Source: Brachypodium distachyon (taxonomy: Eukaryota > Streptophyta > Magnoliopsida > Poales > Poaceae). Taken from it: a stretch of 64,000 nt of DNA. Below, piece after piece: positions 46,464-56,990 of this stretch; the first letter of the stretch is position 1, and the number at the start of each line of letters is the position of its first letter. Where the stretch lies: the NCBI RefSeq assembly GCF_000005505.3, contig NC_016135.3:7348613-7412612 (forward strand). The letters run 5' to 3'. Made by a program: the position numbers and the translations under genes. The notes below the pieces were generated by a model. It was not told the origin of the DNA, did no database searches, and was given only the letters and a program-made list of their open reading frames with translations.

Positions 46464-46873
46464 GCCAGTTTGGTGACCCCTTGAACTATAAAAGGAGGCC
46501 CAAGGCTTCGACTCAATAAGGTTGGCATCGAGGATAGTCCAGGCATAGGCAGTCTGAGGTAGGAGAAGGGTTGGTGTTCCGATCGTGCGAGAAGAGCAGC
46601 GTCTGCTTCTCCCTCCTCCCCGGGATGCCGTAGTTTAGGCTTGAGCTCGTCGCTCTGGCCGCTCGTTGTAACCTTTCCCTTGTGCCATCCACTATCATGT
46701 ATATACACAAAGTAGGACGTACGGTATTACACCTTTGGGTGGCCCGAACCTGTGTAAATCGCCGGAGTCGAGGTCCTTACCGATGATGCTCGGAGCACTC
46801 TCCCCGCGCCCCACTACCTAAACAAAAAAAAGGAGTGTACGCACTCCTGGTGTCCCCGTTCGCACACGCGACA

Positions 46874-47350
46874 ATCGCAAAAAAAAGGATCTGACCCGAA
46901 AAGCTCGGGTCCGTCAACCGTCAACAAAACAGTTGTGCCTAAGGAGGTGGCACTGGAGAAATCTCCTAAGGCGAGCGGAGGGAGTTAACTCGTGGAATCG
47001 ACTCGTCCTCAAGCTCGAGTAGAGAATACTGGTGTCGAGACGTCCAAGCCATCGGCTTCGAGTCAACACATAAGCTTACCCTTTTTTACCTCCCGGTGGG
47101 AGTGATACTCAGATGATGACTTAAAGGATTTTGCAGTCGATCATCCGTTCCATGATGGGAATCATTGATTAACTAGAAGAGATGAAAGCTGAACGCGATC
47201 GACTCCGTCTGGAGTTGGACCAATGCCGTCATGAGTTGTCGACTGCGCATGGTAAGTTTTCATGGCGTGGCTGTTGATAATCCAAACTTTCGCAGTGAGA
47301 GATTCACTAATCCTCTGTTGTGTCGTTAGGGAACTTTCTGAGGTCGACTC
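46874..47350 (+). pseudogene. gypsy-type fragment with a possible coiled-coil exon
   Basis: Mostly unrecognised. At about 47170-47256 the plus strand reads EEMKAERDRLRLELDQC...ELSTAHG, coiled-coil-like. Then G|GTAAGTTTTC and, at 47330, TGTCGTTAG|GGAAC allow a spliced continuation NFLRST. Sequence then breaks at TGTCGGAGCC (47351). Similar coiled coils end some gypsy-associated (Transposase_28-type) proteins, so this may belong with the fragment at 48614; that link is inference. Confidence 0.4.
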
Positions 47351-48613
47351 TGTCGGAGCCCGAAACTCCGGCAATGGGGATGCAGAGCATCCCCCTTTTA
47401 GTTCAGTGGTGGGTAGTGGGGATCGCACCGGCGGTCGTCAGCGTGACCGATGACACGAGGTGTGACATAGATTGTTTACCCAGGTTCGGGCAACCCGGAG
47501 GTGTAAAACCCTATGTCCTGCATTGTGTTTGTATTCTCTGGAGTTAAGCGATCTTAAAGGTTGCCAGGATGGTTCCCGGGCCTTGCTACTTGTACTACTA
47601 GGAGCCTATTAACTCGAACTAGGTTGGATCCCTTCAACCGGTGGCATTGGTCCTCCTTTTATACTCAAGGGGATACCACAGGTGCCGATTTTACCACACG
47701 ACATGTTTGCTATCCGTGTGTCGAGAGAACAAGTGAGGTGGCTCAACGAGCCATGCTGTGCTTCATGCAACGAGTGATCTACTGTTTACACAAACTAAAA
47801 GGTTCTCTAGGTTCACCGCAGTAGGCTTGGTGAGGAAGACTAGACCCGCCACTGTAGCCTTGTCGGAGCATTCAATGCTTTCCCTTCACTGTATCTTGCC
47901 TTTCCACCCGTCCAGCCAGGCGAGGGCTTGCCGGGTAGGAATCCTTCTTGCGGGGGATGCTCTCCTTGTCCTGAATCTTGGCCTTGACATTATCAACCAC
48001 GCCAGGTGGCACAACCTCAAGGGTGATGGTCTTGCCGGTGAGTGTCTTCACACGGCCTGCCGCCCCAGGGGAAATATTCATTATTGAACCTGCAGGAGAG
48101 TAACTCCCCGGGCCTCTCCTGCCCGGGAAGCTAGCCTTGCAGGATGTTGACCGTTGCGACCCACGTGTCCAGCATCAGTGGGACCCCGTGGGCCACTGGT
48201 GCGATAGTAGCCCCCGGCCGCAGGCCGGCAACGCGGGTTCTCGGGTTGCTTCATCCTCAGTCGGTTACCGGGCTACGCCCTCACCGACGCGTGGGTCGCA
48301 GGGTAACCCAGGAGCCGTCCACGCGGGTCGCCAGCTCGGCTCCGCCCTTGCGGGCAGAACGGTCGGGAGCGTGATTTGCGCCCTCGCTCCCCACGATCAA
48401 TTAGGGAGTTAAGGCCGCATCGCAGTCCATCTTGACTCACCCATGACTTTAGGGCTCTTCACTGCAGATCGTGGGGGTGGCCGTTGCAGACCTCCAACCC
48501 TTGCTAAATACCCAGGGCCGGCGGTGCAAAGCCTCCCCTACTGCTACCCTTCTGCTTCTGCTTCAAGCTCTTCTTGCAATCTTGCCTTAGCCAAACTCCC
48601 CCATTGCATCCCC
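47351..48613 (+). repeat. probable LTR-derived sequence of a gypsy element
   Basis: Starts TGTCGGAGCCCGAAACTCC and contains TTTACCCAGGTTCGGGCAAC and GGTGTAAAACCCTATGTCC, sequence I associate with grass gypsy LTRs. It precedes an ORF of the gypsy-associated type. I could not define its 3' end or a primer site. It includes the ubiquitin-derived fragment described next. Confidence 0.45.
47872..48081 (-). pseudogene. ubiquitin-derived fragment captured in a retrotransposon
   Basis: The minus-strand frame reads [13 protein letters not shown], then [13 protein letters not shown] and SIP at 48051-47953, matching ubiquitin residues 5 to about 37 with replacements in the E18-P19-S20-D21-T22-I23 region. 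After that the similarity fades ([11 protein letters not shown] resembles the RLIFAGKQLEDGRT part). The rest of ubiquitin, including the GG end, is missing, so it cannot be conjugated. It lies on the strand opposite to the surrounding LTR-like sequence. Confidence 0.85.
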
Positions 48614-49023
48614 ATGGCTCTGAAAAGCTCCCAAGAACGCCAAATCCACCAAGGAGCTGTCGGAGAAGGAGAAGAAAGAGAGAGAGATGAGGGCCAAGTT
48701 CGCCTTCTTCAAGCCCAACTACAACGGTGAGGGCGCGGAGAAATTGAGCCTGGCGCTCGCCACCAAGCACAACGAGTTCGGGCTGACGCGGGTTCAGCCT
48801 GTCGGTGTGGACCATGACGAGCACTACTTCTGGGTGTTCGCATGCTTCATCCTCGCCGGGTTCGTACTGCTACATTCCCTATTCCTCCACGCGATCATGG
48901 AGTCGTACCGGCTCCATCTTGCATAGCTTCACCCCACTTCACACTTCACTTTGGTGGTTTTCCGATACCTTTGCGAGGTGTTCGTGGGGGTGATGCTGTC
49001 TGTCACGCTGTTCCGCCACTACT
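48614..49023 (+). pseudogene. Transposase_28-like (putative gypsy-type) protein fragment
   Basis: From ATG 48614 (MALKSSQ), with a shift, STKELSEKEKKEREMRAKF, FFKPNYNGEG, KHNEFGLTRVQPVGVDHDE, YFWVFACFILAGFVLLHS, then after a TAG at 48924 LHPTSHFTLVVFRYLCEVF and SVTLFRHY before another stop. This matches my memory of the N-terminal domain of grass proteins annotated putative gypsy type transposon (PF04195). The domain end and coiled-coil part are missing. Its function in the element is unknown. Confidence 0.7.
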
Positions 49024-49457
49024 AATCCTCATGTGGCTCCTCCGCACGAGGCTTGTTGTCTTCCCGGGGAGGCCGGTCCTTGCAGCCGCGGCCTTGACCG
49101 CGCCAACCCGAGGCCTCTCCCTTGCTACCACCGCTACCACCGCCGCGTAAAGCTCCGTCACAGGGATTGTTCGTGCACTCGCGGGAGAGGTGCCTGATAT
49201 CTCTGTAGTTCAAGCATGCGCCGATAGCACGACGTTCCTAATGGCGCTGCTCGCGCTTCTCCCTGATGCTCTGCAGGATCCGGCAATCCTGCGCGTCGTG
49301 TTTGGCATTGGCGTGGATGGGGCAGCGGGACACCATTGCCGGCTTGCTGCCCGATGTGCCAGCGGATGAGTCCTTCTTCGTCGTCCTCGGTGGAGCCTCC
49401 GGCTCCACGCTTTCGAGAGCCCTTCTTCCGAGAGTTCTCGGGAGGGTTGACCGCTGC
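49024..49457 (-). pseudogene. gypsy-type gag fragment with zinc-finger-like motif
   Basis: Minus-strand frames 49507-49238 and 49213-49022: CPIHANAKHDAQDCRIL (C-x-x-H...H-x4-C-like, as in Tat-lineage gag proteins), an Arg/Lys stretch, a stop, then LNYRDIRHLSRECTNN and a Gly/Arg/Asp-rich tail. It faces the preceding Transposase_28-like fragment tail to tail. The right edge is Maximus C. Confidence 0.55.
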
Positions 49458-50653
49458 TGAAAGGGAAACCATGCCCCTGTATGGGTTTTGATGAATGATG
49501 ACAACATGGTTGAGGAACTAATGAGTTACACGGAGTGTTTCAGGTTTTAGTTCCTCAGAAGAGTTCGTTTAACCAGCATCGATGACCCCTAAAATTGAAG
49601 TACAGGTACTGGCTTGAAGTACGAAGAACTTAGTGAAGAACGGTGAAGAATGTGAAGCGTAGCTTTCTTGATAGGTCTTTCCATAGCTTTTTCTTCACTT
49701 GAATATAGGAATGTCGTACTATTAAGGGGGGTTTGAAGTGTGGAGCTGGTTCAGGTAAAACTTATTCTTCATGGTCAGCTTAGGCGAAAACCATTTTCTG
49801 TGTGAGTGTTTTTCGCCGGAGTGAAGAATGAACATTTCAAGCGTCAAGTCTTCACTCTGATTTCAAATGTGTTTGAAAAACTTTGTCGCTTTATGTTTTG
49901 ACCACGTAATCCAACCGTTGTGAGACAAAGAGATAAAGTGTGAGCTGGAGTCTCAGGGATCACTTTATCAAACGGGTCACAACGGCTAGATCGGCCGTGG
50001 CTAAGGCTATATAAGACGACCCACCCTGAACGGGTTCGGTGGTGATCCCTAGAGAGTTGTTTTGAAGAACACCTAAGAAAATCCTTAGAGCTGAACTGAG
50101 CGTGAAGAATGGGATCCCCTCTCTAGCCGAGCACTTGAAGCTTGTTACTCTTAGTGATTGGCATCACCTAGACGTCTAGGAGTCAGTGTTGAAGAGCAAT
50201 CGAAACTTGTGATTCGCCATCAACCAGTCTGTGAAAGTTCGAAGATCACCTCAAGATTTACCATGAGTAACTGGGCGAGACTTTGGTCTTAGCTCAGGAG
50301 GATTGGGTGGACATGTGTGTCCGCCAGTCTTGTGTGACTCAGCCCCCTCAACGGAGACGTAGGATTGTGCCAACAATCTGAACTTCGGAAAACAAATTCC
50401 CTGTGTCTTCGTGTTCTGGTGATATCGTTCCTCAATCTCATACTTTCTGTTGAAGTACAATTTGTTCTTACTGTTCTTGTCTTCACTGCTACTGCTTAAC
50501 TTGTTCATCTTTCTTCATTCCGCTGCAATTCTAAAATTGCTAAGTAAAATCTCTGTTGTTGAAGCACTGTGACTGTCTTCAGTCTTCATATTTTGAACAA
50601 AACTTAAAACTAGTCACATTCACCCCCCTCTCTGTGACGTACTCGATCTTTCA
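49458..50653 (+). repeat. 5' LTR of Maximus C
   Basis: TGAAAGGGAAACC to CGATCTTTCA, like the LTRs at 26045 and 52998. TATA box TATATAAG 50008-50015. Confidence 0.9.
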
Positions 50654-50655
50654 CT

Positions 50656-50667
50656 TGGTATCAGAGC
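50656..50667 (+). promoter_or_regulatory. primer binding site (tRNA-iMet) of Maximus C
   Basis: TGGTATCAGAGC, two bases after the LTR. Confidence 0.9.
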
Positions 50668-50707
50668 AACGTCTCCTTGTTTTGGTTTAACCACCTGAGG
50701 AAGAAGT

Positions 50708-52997
50708 ATGTCTAAGGAAGGTAAGTTACCTGTTCTTAGTAGTACCAATTATGCTTTTTGGAAAAATCGAATTAAGACTCACATCATATCTACCGACCCT
50801 TGTGTCTGGGAAGCAGTCACAAACTGTTTTGTTGTTCCTCAGGGCCCCATCTCTGGATATGATGCTATTTCTTTGAAGAAGTATCAAGCGAACGCCAAAG
50901 CCTGTGATATCATCTTCTCAACTGTCAGTATGCTGAGTTTAACAAGATCCGTAACTTTGTTGATGCAAAGAAGATTTGGGATCTTCTCGCTGAAGTCCAT
51001 GAAGGGACAACCACTGTCAAAGATTCTAGAGTTACTCGCCTCATCAGTCAGTCTGACAGACTTGTGCTTGAGCCCAATGAGACTGTTTCTTCACTCTATG
51101 ATCGAATGAGCAACATTGTGAATGAGCTGAATACTCTTGATGATCACAATATCACTGACTTGATGCAAAAAAAAGATTTCTTCGAGCTCTTCCCATGGAG
51201 CACACCACTGTCTGTGAATTGATCAAGCATCGGCCAGACTTCAAGGAGTTAACCCCTACCTGGGTGCTTGGAAGATTTGTGTCCTATGAGCTTGACCAGG
51301 AAGAAACGAAGATGATCCATTGTCCTGGATCCAGTTCGAAGAAGAACATTGCACTCAAGGCCAAAAAATCATCCAAGAAAATTGTCAGCTCCAGCGAAGA
51401 ATCTGAAGACTCATCTTCGTCTGATGAAGAATCCAACTCCAGTGATGAGCTTGCTCTATTTGTGAAGAGGTTCAATAAGAAGTTTGGAAGAAAGTTTGGA
51501 AACAAACTGAAGCATCAAGGTGAATCTAGCTCCTCCAAATATCGGAAATCTGCTCATCGGAAGAAATCTGATATGGCCAAAAGAGCTTGCTTCAACTATG
51601 GCATGAAAGGGCACTTCATCGCTGAATGTCCTGAGAAATCTGATGAAGACAAGGAGAAGAAGGGATTCAAGAAATATCCTCACAAGAAGAGCCATGACCG
51701 TCACAAGAAGAAGGATTGGAATAAGCACTTTGCTCACAACAAGAAATGGAGGTATTACTCTAGAGCACATGTTTATGAATGGAACTCAGATTCTTCATCG
51801 TCTGAAGAATCATCTGATTCTGAGTCTGAAGACGGCGTCGCCGGATTGGCCATGGCTATTTCATCTGCCAGAGACAAGACTTCACTGTTTGACTCTGTAG
51901 ATTCATCATCTGAAGATGCCTCCGGAGACGATCGCAACTCACCATCATGCTTCATGGCAAAATCCTCTAAGGTATCATCTCATAGTGAAGTTGAAGTGAA
52001 TTCTAGTGATAATGAAGAATCTGAACCCATGACATATGAAAAACTTCAGTTCATTGTTGAGAAGCAAGAAGACTTGCTTATCAGTGAGATCAAGAAGAAC
52101 ACTAACATGACTAATGAACTCAAAATACTCAAGTCTAAGTTTTGGACCATGGAAGAGTCTCATAAGGATCTGAAGAAAGTTCATGCTGAGACTAGTCTTA
52201 ACTATGTTTCGATCAAACTCAAACATGATAATCTGAAGAACTCTTATGAAGATCTCAAACCTGTGAATCTTGATCTCAATGCTAAGTTAGTCAACTTACC
52301 TCAAAACGATGATTCCTCTGAAGTATGTTTTAAATGCAATTCTTCATTGAACAACATTCCTCAAATCACTTTTTCAAATGCTGTGACTCAAACTGATTTC
52401 CCTGCTTCAATTGATTCACCAGATATTGCTTCTAGCTTTACTACTTCTATAGGTGAATCTTGCACTGCTGTCACTAACCCTTCACCTAGTGATCTCTCAC
52501 TGGTTGAAGAAAATGCTAAGTTGAAAAAGCAGATTGAGGCTGGTATCCTCAAGTGTCACCAAGGGACTGAAACCTTGAAACAGATTCTTGGTCTTCAAAT
52601 TCCTCGCCGACGCAAGAATGGTATCGGTTTTGAGACGAAGTACAATGTCAACGGTGTTGCTTGGCTCCCTAAGCAATATCCCCCTACAACATTTGTCCAG
52701 GGAAGAGGTAAGTATGCTGAGGTTCCTCCATTCGTGGGAAATCTGAATCCTCGCGAGGATTCTTTAAAGCGTCCCAATACTTCACGTGCTTACCCGATAT
52801 TCCATGTTAATGAATCTTACATTCTGAGGATGGGTAAGGATAACAAAGTGAGAGCTAATTTCACTATAACCATAATGCGTGGAGAACATGCAAAACCTCA
52901 AATTTGGGTGCCAAAATCCGTCATTGCATTTTTCTATGATGCCTTGTGTTCTTGAAGTTGTACTAACATGTAGGAACCCATGAAGACAATGGGTGCC
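50708..52997 (+). pseudogene. gag of Maximus C
   Basis: ATG 50708 (MSKEGKLPVLSSTNYAFW) opens the copia-type gag; the frame breaks near 50930 (D reads TVSDGEFNK here). A 586-codon frame, 51195-52955, carries the rest: TVCELIKHRPDFKEL, a Ser/Glu-rich linker, a knuckle CFNYGMKGHFIAEC whose second Cys is Tyr, and the coiled-coil region to RGEHAKPQIWVPKSV. It ends at a TGA where D has TCA. The region between about 51100 and 51195 also has a 1-2 bp indel. Confidence 0.9.
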
Positions 52998-54176
52998 TGA
53001 AAGGGAAACCTTGCCCCTGTGTGAGTTTTGATGAATGATGACAACATGGTTGAGGAACTAATGAGTTACACTAAGTGTTTCAGGTTTTAGTTCCTCAGAA
53101 GAGTTGGATTAACTAGCATCGATGACCCCTAAAAATTCAAGTACAGGTACTAGCGTGAAGTATGAAGAACTCAGTGAAGAACGGTGAAGAACGTGAAGCA
53201 TAGCATTCTTCATAGGTCTCTCCGTAGCTTTTTCTTTCAATTGAGTATAGGAACGCCATACTATTAAGGGGGGTTTGAAGTGTGGAGCTGATTTAGGTGA
53301 AACCTTATTCTTCATGTTCAGCTTAGGCGAAAACCATTTTCTGTGTGTGTTTTTCGTCCGAGTGAAGAATGAAGCATTTCAGGCTTTACAGAAACTTCCG
53401 CGTGAAGTCTTCACTCTGAGTTCAAATATGTTTGAAAATCTATCGCTTTCGTGCTTGACTACCTAATCTAACCGTTGTGAGACGAAGTGATAAAGTGTGA
53501 GCTGGAGGCTCAAAGTTCACTTTATCCAATGGGTCACAACGGCTAGATCAGCCGTGGCCAAGGCTATATAAGACGACCCACCCCGAAGAAATTTGGTGGT
53601 GATCCCGAGTGAGTTGTTTTGAAGAACACCTGATAAAACCCTTAGAGCTGAACTGAGCGTGAAGAATGGGATCCCCTCTCTAGCCGAGCACTTGAAGCTT
53701 GTTTCTCTTGGTAATTGGCATCACCTAGACGGCTAGAAGTCAGTGTTGAAGAGCAATCGAAGATTGTGATTTGCCATCAACCAGTCTACGAAGGTCCGGA
53801 GATCACCTCAAAATCTACCACGAGTAACTGGGCGAGACTTTGGTCTTAGCTCAGGAGGATTGGGTGGACTTGGGTGTCCGCGAGTCTTGTGTGACTCAGC
53901 CCCCTCAACGGAGACGTAGGATTGTGCCAACAATCTGAACTTCGGAATGTGTCTTCAGTCTTGGCGATTTCATTCCTCAACTTTTCTGTTTCATTGTGTT
54001 CTGTCTTCGATGCTGCTGCTAAATCTGTTCATCTTTCTTCTTTCCGCTGCAACTCTAAAATTAGTGTTATTAATTGTTGAAGTACTGTGACTGGCTTCAG
54101 TCTTCAGTCTTCATTTTGAAGAAAGAATTAAAACTGGTCACATTCACCCCCCCTCTGTGACATACTCGATCTTTCA
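52998..54176 (+). repeat. 5' LTR of Maximus D
   Basis: TGAAAGGGAAACC to CGATCTTTCA. TATA box TATATAAG 53565-53572. Preceding bases GTGCC would be the target duplication; the other side is outside the window. Confidence 0.9.
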
Positions 54177-54178
54177 CT

Positions 54179-54190
54179 TGGTATCGGAGC
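54179..54190 (+). promoter_or_regulatory. primer binding site of Maximus D, one mismatch
   Basis: TGGTATCGGAGC: the iMet site with A changed to G at the eighth base compared with elements A and C. Confidence 0.85.
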
Positions 54191-54230
54191 AACGCTTTCT
54201 TGTTTTGGTTTAACCACCTGAGGAAGAAGT

Positions 54231-56524
54231 ATGTCTAAGGAAGGAAAGTTACCTGTTCTTAGCAGTACCAATTATGCTTTTTGGAAAAATCGCATTAAGA
54301 CTCACATCATATCTACTGACCCTTGTGCTTGGGAAGCAGTCACAAATGGCCTTGTTGTTCCTCAGGGACCCATCTCTGGATATGACTCTATCTCTCTGAA
54401 GAATTATCAAGCAAATGCCAAAGCTTGTGATATCATCTTCTCAACTGTCAGTGATGGTGAGTTCAACAAGATTAGCAATCTTACTGACGCAAAGAAGATT
54501 TGGGATCTTCTAGGTGAAGTCCATGAAGGGACAACCACTGTCAAAGATTCTAAAGTTACTCGCCTCATCAGTCAGTTTGACCGTCTTATGCTTGAGCCCA
54601 ATGAGACCGTTTCTTCACTCTTCCCATGAGCACCATCGTGAACGAGCTGAATACTCTCGATGATCACAATATCACTGACTTGATGCAAAACAGAAGGTTT
54701 CTTCGAGCTCTTCCCATGGAATACACTACTGTCTGTGAGCTGATCAAGCATAGGCCAGACTTCAAGGAATTAACTCTCACCTGGGTTCTTGGAAGAATCG
54801 TGTCCTATGAACTTGACCAAGAAGAGAAAAGATTGATCCATGGTTCGGGATCCAGTTCGAAGAAGAACAATGTTGCACTCAAGGCCAAGAAATCGTCCAA
54901 GAAGATTGTCAGCTCCAGTGAAGAATCTGAAGAATCGTCTTCGTTTGATGAAGAATCCAATGACGAGCTTGCTCTTTTTGTGAAGAGGTTCAATAAGAAG
55001 TTTGGAAGTAAGTTTGAAAACAAACTGAAGTATCAAGGTGAATCCAACTCCTCCAAGTTTCGGAAATCAGCTCATCGGAAGAAGTCTGATATGGCCAAGA
55101 GAGCTTGCTTCAACTGTGGCAAGAAATGCCACTTCATTGCTGAGTGCCCCGAGAAAGCTGATGAAGACAAGGAGAAGAAAAGCTTCAAGAAGCACTCTCA
55201 CAAGAAGAACCATGATCGTCACAAGAAGAAGGATTGGAAAAAGGACTCTGCTCACAAGAAGAAGGGCAAGTACTACTCTAGAGCACATGTTGGTGAATGG
55301 AACTCAGATTCTTCATCATCTAAAGAATCATCTGACTCTGAGTCTGAAGACAGTGTCGCCGGATTGGCCATAGCTATTACATCTGCCAGAGAGAAGACCT
55401 CACTGTTTGACTCTGCAGATTCATCAAAAGATGCCTCCGGAGACGATCGTTCCTCACCATCATGCTTCATGGCAAAATCCTCTAAGGTATCATCTCCTAG
55501 TGAAGAAGTAAACTCTAGTGATAATGATGAAACTGATAATGAAGAATCTGAACCCATGACTTATGAAAAACTTCAGTTCATCATTGAGAAGCAAGAAGAC
55601 CTGCTTATCACTGAGATCAAGAAGAACACTAACATGGCTAATGAACTCAAAAGATTCAAGTCTAAGTTTCGGGCCATGGAAGAGGCTCATAAGGATCTGA
55701 AGAAAACTCATGCTGAGATTAGTCTTAACTATATTTTGATTAAACTCGAGCATGAAAATCTGAAGATTTCTCATGAGGACCTCAAAACTGAGAATCTTGA
55801 TCTCAATGCTAAGCTAGTTGACTTACTTCAAAACGGTGATTCCTCTAAAGCATGCCCTAAATGCAATTCTTCATTGAATAACTTTCCTCAAATCACTACT
55901 TCACATGCTGTGACTCAAACTGATTTCCCTGATTCACCCGATATTGCTTCTAGCTTTACTACTATTGGTGAATCTTGCTTTGTTGTCACTAACCCTTCAC
56001 CTAGTGATCTTTCACTGGCTGAAAAAAATGCTAAGTTGAAGAAGCAGATTGAGGCTGATATCCTGAAGTGTCACCAAGGGACCGAAACCTTAAACCAGAT
56101 TCTTGGTCTTCAAATTCCTCGTCGACGCAAGGATGGTATCGGTTTTTAGAGGAAGTACAATGTTAATGGTGATGCTTGGCTCCCTGAGCAATATTCCCCT
56201 ACAAAGTTTGTCCAGGGAAGATGGAAGTATACTGAGGTTCCTCCATTTGTGGGAAATCTGAATCCCCGCAAGGATGCTTCAAAGCGTCCCGATACTTCAC
56301 GTGCTTACCCGATATTCCATGTTAATGAATCTTACATTCTGAAGATGGGTAAGGATAATAAAGTGAGAGCTAATTTCACTGGAACCATAATGCGTGGAGA
56401 ACATGCAAAACCTCAAATTTGGGTGCCAAAATTTTTCATTACATTTTTCCGTAATGCCTTGTTTTCTTCAAGTTCTACTAACGTGCAGGAACCCATGAAG
56501 ACATGGGTGCCTAAACGAGCCTAA
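54231..56524 (+). pseudogene. gag of Maximus D
   Basis: ATG 54231 (MSKEGKLPVLSSTNYAFW). The UBN2-type gag core (NAKACDIIFSTVSDGEF, IWDLLGEVHEGTTTVKD) is followed by a small deletion and frameshift at about 54615 in place of the YDR of SSLYDRMST. The second frame, 54626-56149, has the Ser/Glu-rich linker, knuckle CFNCGKKCHFIAEC (55105-55146), a Lys/His-rich stretch and a coiled-coil region (FIIEKQEDLLITEIKKN). TAG at 56147-56149 interrupts it where C has GAG; it then continues to TAA 56522-56524 (RGEHAKPQIWVPKFF, WVPKRA). About 760 codons, long for copia gag but usual for SIRE. Confidence 0.9.
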
Positions 56525-56533
56525 CTTTCTTCG

Positions 56534-56990
56534 TAGGCATATGCATCCGGAGGAAGAGAATGGGTCATGAACTCCGGATGTACGAATCACATGACCGGTG
56601 AGAAGAAAATGTTTAGCTCTTTAGAACTTGGTCCTCAACATCATGAGAATATCACTTTTGGTGACAATGGTAAGGGAAAGGTAATCGGTCTCGGCAAAAT
56701 TGCTATTTCCAAGGAAAATGACCTGTCTATCAATGAAGTACTTCTTGTTGAATCACTTGGATAATAATCTTCTATCAGTTGCTCAACTATGTGATAATGG
56801 ACTAATCGTTTGCTTCACAAGACCATATGTATAAGTTACTTCAGAAAAGGATAACTCTTTTGTCTTCAGAGGGCGAAGAAAGGGTAACCTCTATCTTGTA
56901 AATTTTGAAGACCCCTCATACTCACCTCCTACGTGTCTAGTTGCAAAATCCTCACTAGGGTGGCTCTGGCATAGAAGACTCGGTCATGTG
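56534..56990 (+). pseudogene. protease of Maximus D, catalytic Asp replaced
   Basis: After in-frame TAA (56522) and TAG (56534) the same frame reads AYASGGREWVMNSGCTNHM. Retropepsins need D-S/T-G; here AAC (56570-56572) encodes Asn. Frame 56567-56764 continues with FSSLELGPQHHENITFGDN to LLVESLG, where a 1-bp insertion makes TAA. Element A shares the Asn, so the change is probably older than both copies. As written this protease should be inactive. Confidence 0.85.

Larger units (their letters stand above)
39119..46873 (+). mobile_element. Tat-lineage Ty3-gypsy element, 5'-truncated
   Basis: Begins inside RT just before YMDD and continues through RNase H, a second RNase H, integrase, a 3 kb 3' region, a purine tract and a 3' LTR starting TGTCGGCACC (44847). 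Dual RNase H domains and a long region between pol and the LTR are features of the Tat lineage (RIRE2/Retand/Grande relatives). The LTR carries a nested solo LTR. LTR, gag, protease and most of RT at the 5' side are lost. Confidence 0.85.
44847..46873 (+). repeat. 3' LTR of the Tat element, interrupted
   Basis: Starts TGTCGGCACCGAGG. The end is placed at GCGACA (46868-46873) because it mirrors TGTCGGC; no second LTR is in the window to confirm it. The LTR is split by the solo LTR 45421-46463 and is about 980 bp without it. TATA box TATAAAAG at 46487-46494. Confidence 0.65.
49458..52997 (+). mobile_element. SIRE/Maximus-type copia element C, 5' part
   Basis: 5' LTR, primer site and gag. It is cut at 52997, at the sequence that reads GTGCCTAAACGAGCC in element D, by the LTR of D. 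If D inserted into C, the rest of C lies beyond the window. Confidence 0.85.
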
